Source: Roridomyces roridus
Lineage: Eukaryota > Basidiomycota > Agaricomycetes > Agaricales > Mycenaceae
NCBI GenBank assembly: GCA_029378245.1
Contig: JARKIF010000081.1
Location: forward strand, 62,001 to 126,000
Length of the DNA stretch: 64,000 bases
Direction: 5' to 3'
In this document: positions 53,078-62,600 of the stretch, piece by piece
Numbering within the stretch: position 1 is the first letter of the stretch
How the letters are laid out: each line of letters begins with the position of its first letter
Position numbers and translations under genes: made by a program
Notes under the pieces: model-generated
What the model was told of the DNA's origin: nothing
What the model saw: the letters and a program-made list of their open reading frames with translations, nothing else
Database searches by the model: none

Positions 53078-55598
53078 TCAAGTGACCAACTTGAGCAACT
53101 TTCCAAAATCCGGGCTGCCACCCATGAATCAATAAAACACTGGGAAAATCCACAGAGTAACTCACGTCCCGAGGCCACTGACTGCATCCCAACCCTCCGT
53201 GGCCTGTGCCAATGGTCAGCGTGTACAGTTTCGAAGACGTCAAGACTCACATTGAATCCATCCGTACCACACCTGTCGAAGAATAAGTCCTCCCCGTTCT
53301 AGTGAGTAATTAGTTGACAGTACTCACCCAGGATTATGACCCAACGTGATATCATTGAACCCGCTCGCAGCCTTGGAATACAACAGGGGGTTCAAGAACC
53401 CCAGAGGCGGAAGCCCCGCCTTGAGCCGTGCGTCATTGAGCAAAGCAACGAGCCCAGCAAACGCAGGTGCCGAGGCAGAGGTTCCAATCTGATGCGTCAC
53501 CTCGCCTCGTAAGAACATGCGGAAGCTGGCAGATTGAGCGGAGACGTCGGGGAATGCCTGGGTTGGGTAAGATCTGGGATATCTGCATGGAGGCAGTGGA
53601 CTTACTCTGCCGTCGGGGTTGAAGAGTCCCTCATAGGTGCTGTTGGGAAGTTGATCCAGAAACCCTTTCACGGCAGCATCTTGATAGCTGAGGAAGGAAG
53701 GTAAGGAGATGCGAGAAAGCAGGGAAGAAGTGTACCTCGGTCGGGAGAAGAACCGGCTGAAACCCCCACCGGTGAAAGACGCACTGATTTCAGGGTTGAA
53801 GAATACTGTGCCTCCGACAGTAGTGACGCTATAATTTTGGGATTCAGTACGATAACTCGCAGGAAAAGCACAATACCTACAAGGGACAGGAGGCGGGGAA
53901 ACCTGATTACGAAGTTAACGAGCTCGTGTAGTACCAGAACAGAGAACAACAAACCAGGGATGAATTGCGTCTTCAAATGATATTTCAGAAAGACGGAGGC
54001 ATGACTGTAAGTGAGCCTACCCTGTTGGTCTCATCATTGGACATGCAAGTTTGAGTGGCAGGGTTTGAATCGCCATCCCCAACACCGAAATCTAGTTTCC
54101 CAGTCAGAACGATATTAGCTGCGATCAGCGGAAATACTGACCACCCGAAGACACAATTAAGTGACACCCTGAGCACCCAGTTGAGCAAAACCAGCGCATG
54201 CACGCCTGGCATAGCTTTCCGGAACTGCCCAAGGAATCAGGAAGAACCACGAAGTGTTAGCCTTGCGCACCCGTTTCCTCGGCGTCCGCTGTGTTCCGAC
54301 AGTCAGAGTCGAATTTGGCATTTAAAAACACCAATTAACTCACAATAGCTGGTGCTGATGACCAAAGGTGGGTCGGGGTGAGAGAGAACAAAGTCGAGCC
54401 ACTGCCATGGGTCGGGTTAGTGGGGATATTCGATCAAGAATAACTCCCTAACCTCCGAATAGGGTTCATTCGTGTCGGTAGGCGCATTAAGGCTTGGGAC
54501 AAAAGGAGGCTGGCCCCTAGTCGAATAGAATGTCGATGCAATTGGGAACGAAAGTCCGAACTGGAGAAGATATTAATGCAGGGTGTAGAAAGTGCCATTG
54601 ACAACGTACGGCGAACTGAGTGTCCAAATTTGCCTCGATACTGGCACGGGATAGATTTTGTGAATTGACTCCGCCTGAAAACTATGAGAAACGGAAGATA
54701 ATGTAAGATGGGCATACCATTGACGGAGATGAACTTGAAAGTAGAATTAACAGCGGCAGCCGCGGGAACCTGATCCTCGTAAAGTCGTTGCAGGTCAGCC
54801 GTGTTGGCGTAATTCTCGAGATAACCAGTGACACCGATGGAGTTGCCGACGTCCGCAGACGGGGTGTACCCAGTGGCATTGTAAATCTCCCTCAAGCAGG
54901 TTATCGTCATCTCCGTATTGCAGCTGGCATTGACAGTCAGACCCGTAGCCCGATCGACGAGGGTCGGCAAGTTCTCGACATGGATTGGACTGGTCAGGCT
55001 CGAATTTTGTGGCTTAAAGCGCCCGAAGAGAGTGGTGGGTTGGATCAAATCCACATGGTCGTACACAGCCGCTGGGAGACTGTAGAAGGTCGTGCGGACA
55101 AGATATTCGCCATCCGTGTGCTGCCAGACGTGGTATTTCTATGGAAATTGCTGAGTGATATTTTGAAGCAAAGAAGGAAAGGCCTACCGTATTCAGCATC
55201 TCCTCCGCCTTCGATAGGGGAATCCTGATGGTGAGCCAGTCTCCAGCTGGAGAGTGGCCAATGTTTCCCTCGATCCCATGAGACGCAAGCCACTCATCGA
55301 CGGCATTGACGCTCTCTGGATGTGGCGCCACCAGCTCTTCAACTTCTTCCTTGGAAAGATGTTCGCCGTAGCGCTCGTGTTCTGGGTCACTGACGGCGTA
55401 CAAGTGCTCCTCCAAGAGATGGAAGTTGGGCTGAGGCAGTGCGATGCGAAGCTGGATGAAGTGGTCCACTGGTGCAGGACTGTGGATCATCCAACCCCGA
55501 GGAGGAGCACTTAGTTCTTCTTTGACCTTGTGCGGCGATGGAAAGGAGTGGGCAAAAGCGGCCAAGGGGAGGAGAGCGACTAGGTATTGCGACCGCAT
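53078..55598 (-). pseudogene. Sedolisin / tripeptidyl-peptidase-like, copy 2, 1-nt frameshift
   Basis: Inverted paralogue of the gene at 41,944. Starts [19 protein letters not shown] (signal peptide) at 55,598 and ends LLKLVT plus TGA at 53,078. The pro-domain and catalytic residues are retained: Glu/Asp in ASIEANLDTQ, Asp in SSGDFGVG, Ser in IGTSASAP. At about 54,157-54,160 the coding sequence reads GTC ACT TAA where copy 1 has GTC ACT TTG; one base has been lost, and inserting it mentally restores VSSGD and the next donor. The intron at 42,800 of copy 1 is absent here (exons fused), while the GC donors of copy 1 are ordinary GT here (GTAGGC, GTAGGT). If the missing base is a sequencing error the gene would be functional. 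Confidence 0.75.
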
Positions 55599-56056
55599 TT
55601 TGTGGGAGTGCTCGACGAGTGTTCAGCATCCTTTATGTAGCGATACAGCCAGGACACGAAGCTGGAACACAAATATTTTAATAGAAGTTGGAGAGACCCA
55701 ACGGACCGAGCCGTACTCACCGAGCATGGGAATTGTAGCGGTCCCCGGGCTACGTCACCGCTGCATTTGTGGGAGCTTTCCTTTGGGAATATCTTGCTTT
55801 CTTGCGGAAGAGGAAGTCAAGCAATATTCGATCACTGGGTGACCGACAAACAACGCGTCTGAGCGCGTCAATGCATTGTAGGCTGACCAACACAAATGAT
55901 CTCTGACAACTGTATTGTACACGAGCACTCCACAGTTGTACGGAAACAGGCCGAAACCGAACATCCGTCGTGGAGGACCACGGCGGCCCGAGCCGTATAC
56001 GGTATAATAGTCGTATCCTCCCCGTTTTACTTGCTGCGCAAAGCACAAAACAAGCA
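55599..56056. other. Intergenic region between sedolisin 2 and F-box copy G
   Basis: Contains the sedolisin 2 promoter (TACATAAAGG on the minus strand at about 55,633-55,642) and the 3' end of F-box copy G. No gene is seen. Confidence 0.45.
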
Positions 56057-57508
56057 TCAAACCTCATTACTCCCGTCTTCAGCGCCGATGAAGACATCCA
56101 TTCCCTCCTCCTTGAGTATTTTGAATGGACGTAGTTCGTCCGTCAAATCTTTGAGCAGATGCAAGTTCGTTCCAGCCGCAGCAACGACATGGAACGCGCG
56201 AAGCTGGGCTACTCCGACAAGCCTCCTCCTTTCTGTCACCGGATTCCCCGCCATCTCGACCACCAATGCTGCATGATCTTCGTCAGGTCTGTACCGGCAG
56301 TGAAAACAAATCTTCTCGAGCCCGGGCGCAAAAGTATTGTCCCGGATGCACTCGAAGAATTGCTCTGTAAAATCACATGCTGGGTACCACATCTCCACCT
56401 CCGTCAAATGAGACTGTCGGAAAGTGTGTGAAGAGAGATCTACCGCCCCAGGGCCGCGTTCCATACCGGGACGCACGACAATGCGCTCCAAGGGGGGCGA
56501 GCTGCGCGTCAAAAAATTGTGCAGATCCATCGGGACGTAATCCCCGACCTCGACAAGTTCCAGAGTTTTCAGATTCGGAAAGGTGACAACCACGAGAAAA
56601 TCCGCAGCGCATGCCATGGGCTCCGGAGCCCTCTTGCCAGAACGAAACAGAGTGAAGGATCGCATCTCTGGATGGGAGAGCGGCTCGTCTGCGTAAATAT
56701 CGCGACTTGTTTGATACACCGAAAAGGCACATTCGGTGAGGTTGGGCATGAGCCGCAGGGCTTCCGTGCAGTCAGAAAACTCGTAAAATTCGCCAGTGAA
56801 TTTTCGGAGTTGTTGCCATGCAAGAGCGATGAGATCGGGTGGGAGGTGACGCAAGTGAACTTTGTCAAGGAGGGGAACGTCGTGGAACATCTCGATGGGA
56901 TCCTCGAAGAAATCATCAAATTGCTCGTGTCCGAGGAGGCCAATGGACAGGTCGCGGAGGACAGGAAAGTCAACATGATGCATGTCCATCGTTTCCAAGT
57001 CATCTCTGGGCACAATGAGGTCCAACGATCGAATTTCTCTTGTGTGTCGGCGAAACGCCTTGGAGAACGCAGTGAACTCTTTTATATCGCATATCGGACC
57101 CTCGATCCTCACGGAAAGAGGACAATTGCCAGCGCGGTTGAGCCAGGTCTTGGCTATGTCTGAGACACAGTCAAAACGGGCCTGCACGTCAATAGCCAGT
57201 CGTGCCCACAACCTCGGCGTGGAGAGCGCAACTCGGCGCCATTGGCTGCAGATTTGCAGCAAAAGCAGCGGCGCTTCCGCGGTGTTCACTGCGTCATTTC
57301 CCGAAAGTACAGCGGGAAGACAATGGGCGAAAATTTCTGAAATAATCTCTGGCGGTAGCGTCGAAACGGGATATATGATTGCGTCCAACTGAAGCTGCAG
57401 AGACTGCCATTCGGCGCGCAACTTTTTCAGACGCATTTCCTGGGCTGAAATCTGTTGGAGAAGCTCTGCAACTTGGGACCGAAGGGCGAGATGGGTGTTC
57501 GAGAGCAT
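56057..57508 (-). CDS. F-box-like protein, family II copy G (483 aa, intronless, intact)
   Basis: Probable SCF ubiquitin-ligase adaptor. One uninterrupted frame from MLSNTHLALRSQVAELLQQI to the stop at 56,057. Residues 5-45 form a coiled coil; the F-box is LPPEIISEIFAHCLP and LLLQICSQWRRVALSTPRLWA; then KTWLNRAGNCPLS and a divergent LRR array (MRSFTLFRSG, FPNLKTLELVEV, SHLTEVEMWYPA). The C-terminus has LKEEGMDVFIG, shared with copies E and F. It is the only family II copy without an inactivating lesion and served as reference for the stops in E and F. The ligase target is unknown. Confidence 0.85.
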   Translation of the reverse strand: MLSNTHLALRSQVAELLQQISAQEMRLKKLRAEWQSLQLQLDAIIYPVSTLPPEIISEIFAHCLPAVLSGNDAVNTAEAPLLLLQICSQWRRVALSTPRLWARLAIDVQARFDCVSDIAKTWLNRAGNCPLSVRIEGPICDIKEFTAFSKAFRRHTREIRSLDLIVPRDDLETMDMHHVDFPVLRDLSIGLLGHEQFDDFFEDPIEMFHDVPLLDKVHLRHLPPDLIALAWQQLRKFTGEFYEFSDCTEALRLMPNLTECAFSVYQTSRDIYADEPLSHPEMRSFTLFRSGKRAPEPMACAADFLVVVTFPNLKTLELVEVGDYVPMDLHNFLTRSSPPLERIVVRPGMERGPGAVDLSSHTFRQSHLTEVEMWYPACDFTEQFFECIRDNTFAPGLEKICFHCRYRPDEDHAALVVEMAGNPVTERRRLVGVAQLRAFHVVAAAGTNLHLLKDLTDELRPFKILKEEGMDVFIGAEDGSNEV

Positions 57509-57566
57509 GATCTTGAAGAGCGCGCGAGAGTGTGAGTGAATGGGTGTGGATCAAGGACCACTCAAC

Positions 57567-58405
57567 GAATTCCGCCGATGCCCCTATACCCGAATGGGAC
57601 AGGCACCGCCTCGTTGATGGCGGCATCCTGTCGGCACCCATGTCTACCATCACCGTGCCGCAAAGTGTTTGTGGTGCCAAACACCAGCCTCCCTTCTTCT
57701 CCCATTACCTCCGTCGCCCGTATCTTTATCCCGCCAAATGTCGGCCTCGACATCAACGGTCACCTCGCCAATGCCCGAGCATTCCGCCGGCCGACCTCGC
57801 CCAGGGTAGTCGGGCCTCAACGTGAAGCCGATGGTAAGTGTAGATTGGTCGCAGTACCGCGCCGGTGCGTTACCTCGCCTATCTGACTACCACTCGTTCT
57901 AACACCAATTCAACATGTAGTAGCTACCACTCCATTCGATCGGAGGCTCATATTCGACGCCAGCGAGCCGCGTCTTTCCCCCAACGACTGTCAGCCGCCC
58001 TGCGCTCGCTCTTCCCTTTCCCCTTCGCCTGCTCCCCGGCCCTTTCGTCCTGCACCACCACCATGCTTCGTATCGTCCTTGCTGCTGCCGTCACCCTCTC
58101 ACCTCGACGCTCGACCCCACTATCCAAACGGACGGACGACTTGCAAGTGCATCGCGGACTCGTAGTCTCGTACTATAGTCGCGCCGATGGAAGCGCGGCG
58201 TTGGGCGTAGTTAGTCATGTCTGCACCGTGTTCCGTTCATAACATTCTCATTCGAAATCGGCGAGTGTACTGAGACGGACTTGGGTTTTGTGTGGTCAAA
58301 GCGGCAGCCCGGCACATTAATTGTCTGCCGTGGCTCGCCGCGATCACTGAGGCGGTGTCCATCCCAAAAGGGTATAGGGGCGTCGGCGGAATGTAAGCAA
58401 GTATC
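57567..58405. repeat. ~60-bp inverted repeats upstream of F-box copies G and H
   Basis: The plus strand at 57,567-57,625 (CGCCGATGCCCCTATACCC ... CACCGCCTC) recurs inverted at 58,345-58,405. Each lies upstream of a family II F-box start (57,508 minus and 58,612 plus), so it is probably a duplicated promoter element left by an inversion or head-to-head duplication. The DNA between (57,626-58,344) has open frames but no recognised gene. Confidence 0.6.
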
Positions 58406-58611
58406 AAGGACGTCAAAGTTCAGTTGATCCGGCTCTCCTTCAGTTGATCCGTCTCTCATCTCTTTGCACCCTACAACGCGTCAATATATCTACGAGATCC
58501 TTCTGACGCCTATATTCACTCAGTAGCCCCAGATCCGTGCGTGTAGCTGTTACAAGATTGCAATTTCGCTTGACCTTTTTGACCAGTTGTCGCCGCGTCG
58601 CGTCCCAAACC

Positions 58612-58822
58612 ATGCATCCTCCCAATGCCGCCCTACGAACCCAGGTGGCACAAGTTCTCGTCGATATATCGAATCTAGAAACGCGTCTAAAAGAGAAACA
58701 TGCAGAGCTGGGGCGCCTGCAACACCAACTTGACGCGGTCATCTACCCTGTCCTATCCCTACCCCCAGAAATTGTCTCCGAGATCTTTGTTCTCTGCCTT
58801 CCAACTGAGCGGATGAGCATGG
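58612..58822 (+). pseudogene. F-box-like family II fragment H
   Basis: Encodes MHPPNAALRTQVAQVLVDIS through EIVSEIFVLCLPTERMSM, close to copy F, then breaks off mid F-box. The next bases, CCTCCAACCGTCATCTCTCG, belong to the ADH-like promoter (compare the minus strand at about 46,322-46,303). Only ~70 codons remain. Confidence 0.8.
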
Positions 58823-58882
58823 CCTCCAACCGTCATCTCTCGGAAAACTATCCGTATTACTTAGGCCCTAGGACGCGACCTG

Positions 58883-58888
58883 TATATA
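58883..58888 (+). promoter_or_regulatory. TATA box of ADH-like copy 2
   Basis: TATATA within CCTGTATATATGAG, 38-43 bp before the ATG at 58,926; equivalent to 46,240-46,231 (minus) in copy 1. Confidence 0.55.
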
Positions 58889-58925
58889 TGAGTAGACCAG
58901 CCGATATACGCTCCCTATCCCAAAC

Positions 58926-59827
58926 ATGCAGCAAGCAATCGTTGTCAAGTCTCCCAAGGCGCCTTTCACCGTCGAATCTCTCCCCATTCCGACGCCGGCC
59001 AAAGGCGAAATACTCGTCAAGATCCATTCTGTCGCGCTCAACCCGATAAATTGGAAGCAGCGTGCCTTCAATGTGCTTGTGGACGAGTATCCTGTCGTAC
59101 TAGGCTCCGATGTTGCAGGCGTCGTTGAGCAAGTTAGCGAAGACGCGCAAGGATTTGCAAAGGGCGACAGGGTGTACGTTCCTATTTCTTCGAAACGCCT
59201 GGATGCTGACGAAAATAGCTTTGCCTGTGTTCTCCATGGTGGGTTCCAGCAATATATCGCGTTCCCGGCCGCCATCGCGCTCCCTGTACGTCTGTGCGTT
59301 GCCCCCTACTGAGCATCGACTGACCCATGCTCATAGATTCCGGACAACATCACGTACGACCAAGTGAGCACGTTTCCCATCGCGTTCCACACCGCCTGCG
59401 TGGGGCTCTTTGCGCCAGCACCCATCGGCATTGGTCTCAACCCCACGTTTTCCTGGGACAAGCCACAGCAGGGCGAGTCGGCGCTGGTGATCGGGAGCGG
59501 CTCAGTAGCGCAATTCGGTTCCCGGTAGGGAGGCTTATTGGCATCGGACTGACAGTGACGATACAACCACCGTCGACGACGCACTCGCACGCCGTTTTGT
59601 AGCCGGAGCCAACAGCGTCATAGACCACTTTGACGGGAGGGGACACCGCCAGCTCCTCGAGCGGCACAGCAGTGCGGTCTACGACATCTGTGGCACCCAA
59701 CTCACGGAGGTAGGCCTCGTGCCTCGCAGACGCGTACGCAATTATACGTGTGAATCCGAGGAACTTGAGCAGCTGAATGGCTATAATATTCAAGTTAGTG
59801 GAGTACTTGAGAATGGTCTGGATTCAC
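58926..59827 (+). pseudogene. Zinc-type alcohol dehydrogenase / enoyl-reductase-like, copy 2, internal inversion
   Basis: Starts MQQAIVVKSPKAPFTVESLP and matches copy 1 closely through exon 3 (GESALVIGSGSVAQFG, ending about 59,517). At 59,518-59,521 the sequence switches to the reverse complement of the downstream part: 59,521-59,827 corresponds, in opposite orientation, to the copy 1 interval 45,306-45,608 (intron, LLKFLGFTR exon, VVYDAVGSG, up to PMPISLPTG). The C-terminal remainder is missing and DNA of the lactonase gene follows at about 59,828. Within the inverted part the 16 nt lost from copy 1 are present. It cannot encode a complete enzyme. Confidence 0.85.
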
Positions 59828-60443
59828 GCATGTTCAACCCTACGAACAACACCCCGCCGTTCTTCCAAGTCTTTGACTCGGATTTCTACGACATCATCAG
59901 CTCGCACTCGAAGCTCTTCTCAGTTTCCTCCGACCCGACGTTTGCGTTCGCACACGAGGCGCCTGTGTGAGTGCCCGAGAGCGACGAGGTGTGGTTCTGC
60001 TCCAACGGTGGAGGCGGGCTCGGTCGGAGTGGGATCGACGCCAACAACCAAGTGGCCAAGATCAGCCTCAAGGCCGTGGCTGCTGCTGTCAAAGCGAATG
60101 GGACGGGGAGCGTCAATGTCACTCACGCAAAGGTCGAGCTGGCCGATTCGATGCAGATGACCAACGGCGGGACGGGTCCGTACAAGGGTCAGATCATCTT
60201 CATGAACCAAGGACGCGGCGCCCTCCCCGCCAACATGGCTCTCGTCGATCCCAAGACGAACAATGTCACCACCCTGCTCGACAACTTTTATGGCCGTCAA
60301 TTCAACGCGCTCAACGACGTCCGCGTGCATCCCTCCGGCCAGATCTTCTTCACCGACGTCCCCTATGGGTACTACCAGAACTTCAAGCCCGAGCCCACCA
60401 TCCCCGCGCAGGTCTACCGATTCGACCCAAAGACCAAGGCACA
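59828..60443 (+). pseudogene. SMP-30/gluconolactonase-like fragment, inverted copy with TGA
   Basis: Near-perfect inverted copy of the gene at 61,431-60,825. It lacks the first exon and start (the left junction lies in ADH-like DNA) and ends at DPKTKA. The only coding difference I see is TGA at 59,968-59,970 where the other copy has TGG, turning EAPVWVPESDE into EAPV-stop. It ends abruptly at 60,443, after which the sequence is the reverse of the other gene's 3' region. Confidence 0.85.
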
Positions 60444-60453
60444 AACTGGGAGA

Positions 60454-61617
60454 TTGAGGTCGGGTTAGCTGTCGTGAGGAGAAATGAAACGCACATGCAC
60501 ACCATCCCCGCACCCGCCGTAGACGTTGCCTTTGGTGTCGACGACAACGCCATCCGCAGCGCCCGTATCGACGTATGCAAACACACGGCGGTTGACAAAC
60601 TCGAGCGTCCCAGGGGTCACATCAAATTTGTATCTACCGCAAACCATCAGCCGTCAGAACAAAAGTAAAGAGAGGGAAAAACGCACATGGTCGCAGACAA
60701 CGTCCCGTTATTGGCCCACTTGGCACCCAGCGCCCCCGTATCCGCCACATACACACTCTTGTAATCCGGGGTAAACGTCAATCCATTTGGCTTGTTGAAT
60801 CCATCCGCCACAACGCGCACCGCCTTGGTCTTTGGGTCGAATCGGTAGACCTGCGCGGGGATGGTGGGCTCGGGCTTGAAGTTCTGGTAGTACCCATAGG
60901 GGACGTCGGTGAAGAAGATCTGGCCGGAGGGATGCACGCGGACGTCGTTGAGCGCGTTGAATTGACGGCCATAAAAGTTGTCGAGCAGGGTGGTGACATT
61001 GTTCGTCTTGGGATCGACGAGAGCCATGTTGGCGGGGAGGGCGCCGCGTCCTTGGTTCATGAAGATGATCTGACCCTTGTACGGACCCGTCCCGCCGTTG
61101 GTCATCTGCATCGAATCGGCCAGCTCGACCTTTGCGTGAGTGACATTGACGCTCCCCGTCCCATTCGCTTTGACAGCAGCAGCCACGGCCTTGAGGCTGA
61201 TCTTGGCCACTTGGTTGTTGGCGTCGATCCCACTCCGACCGAGCCCGCCTCCACCGTTGGAGCAGAACCACACCTCGTCGCTCTCGGGCACCCACACAGG
61301 CGCCTCGTGTGCGAACGCAAACGTCGGGTCGGAGGAAACTGAGAAGAGCTTCGAGTGCGAGCTGATGATGTCGTAGAAATCCGAGTCAAAGACTTGGAAG
61401 AACGGCGGGGTGTTGTTCGTAGGGTTGAACATGTCGAATCCAGTGGCACGGAAAGTCCCATTTTGCCCAAGGACGGCGAACGATGCAGGGAGGACTTGCT
61501 ACACAAACAGTCAGGTAATGTAATACTATCAAGGACCAAGTTGCTCACCACCGCCTGGGGATTTTTGGCGTGCGCAACCGAGGCGAGGATGAAAAGGGAC
61601 CAAGTCGCGAGAGTCAT
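60454..61617 (-). CDS. Secreted SMP-30/gluconolactonase-family protein, 3' end replaced
   Basis: Calcium-dependent lactonase-type beta-propeller. Exons on the minus strand: 61617-61549, 61498-60687, 60633-60495, giving 340 codons. Signal peptide MTLATWSLFILASVAHA. Motifs: FYGRQFNALNDVRVHPSG, IFFTDVPYGYYQNF, FNKPNGLTFTPDYKSVYVAD, DTKGNVYGGCGDGVH. After the next intron (60,494-60,454) only about five native bases remain; translation would run into the antisense of the inverted copy and stop at 60,383 after ~23 foreign residues. The last propeller blade (family length about 390-400) is therefore missing. A TATAAAT box is at 61,661-61,655, 38 bp before the ATG. Activity of the truncated product is doubtful. 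Confidence 0.75.
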
Positions 61618-62225
61618 GATGACCTGGGATGGTGGGGCCCCGCATCCGCCCCGCATTTATAGATCGAGTAAAATTTACCCCCGTCTCACTGGGCGTGTCG
61701 CATAGGAGCGCATAGGATGCATATATGCCCGGAGGAAGAGGCGGATCAGGGTATTGTCCCGGGTGGGTCGATCTTGGTTGCTGTGTTTGAACGAAGTGTT
61801 TTGGGCGGATGAGAGGCTTGTATTCTCTGTTGTAGCTCTGACGAGCGGCGCCTGGAGCACTAGAAGTCCACTCCGTTGTGGAAGGCTCTGGACGACGATC
61901 GAAAAGAATTGGGAGGAGGGCGCAAACGTGATCGAATTTGGAGTCGCGGTAGCAGGTTAATCTTGGCCCGTTTTGACGCGTATATTGCGGCTACAAGAGC
62001 CATGGACCGATTATTGAGCGAGTGCAGTCGAAGTAAAGTCAAGAGATATGGACAAGGCCAGACGATGAGATCAGTGATCGCTAAGCCTTGTTCACAAGCA
62101 ATGCACAACCACATCGTCCAGCGTCCCTCGTCTTTCATCATCATGAGAACGGCCTCGCCAACCACCGCCTCCATCGCGCGTTCCATTAGCTTGACTACAT
62201 ACTTTCACCGTCAAAAATCACAAAA
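61618..62225. promoter_or_regulatory. Intergenic region, lactonase promoter side
   Basis: Upstream DNA of the lactonase (minus strand), with the TATA element at 61,655-61,661; the rest has no recognised gene. Open frames on both strands are unsupported. Confidence 0.4.
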
Positions 62226-62600
62226 AGACGCCATGCTAACAGGAGAGCCCGGAGCCACCGAAATACACTGCGCCATCTTCCGACCAGAGGAAGGGAAGGT
62301 ACCCCCGCCTTGCTTGACTGGTCTCATAGGCTCCTGGGGTGATCAAATCCCCAGGTTTACCCGTCTTCATTCCTCGGCTGGCTCTTGCTTGGCCAATTTG
62401 ATGGGGAAGAATGGAGAGGTCGTCAGTTGAATAATGCAGTTTGCTCGGGGTGGATTGTCGTGTTCTGCGACCCCGTTGGCTTGGCCGGGCAAGTTGACCT
62501 GCTTTAGATTAGATAGCGTCGGGCCGGGAGCAGAAAACGCACGCTGTTTGGCTCGGCACGCCGCCACGTTCGACTTGGTCTCGACTCTCACCACCCAAAT
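62226..62600 (+). repeat. Family I F-box upstream region, copy 3
   Basis: Contains the conserved block (CTAACAGGAGAGCCCGGAGC, ATACACTGCG, GACCAGAGGAAGGGAAGGTA), then CCAGGTTTACCCG, TTTAGATTAGATAGC and GGGAGCAG, collinear with the minus strand at 19,025-18,659 and, in part, 16,565-16,403. The block can be read as a peptide with MLTGEPGATEIHCAIFRP, but the 2-nt indel in copy 2 argues against coding selection. Confidence 0.65.

Noticed and set aside
59967..61342. Long alternative-frame and antisense ORFs over the lactonase copies (e.g. 59967-60668, 59920-60513, 60708-61295)
   Set aside because: Mirror-image shadows of the two inverted lactonase copies; compositionally odd (Arg/Gln rich) and without motifs.
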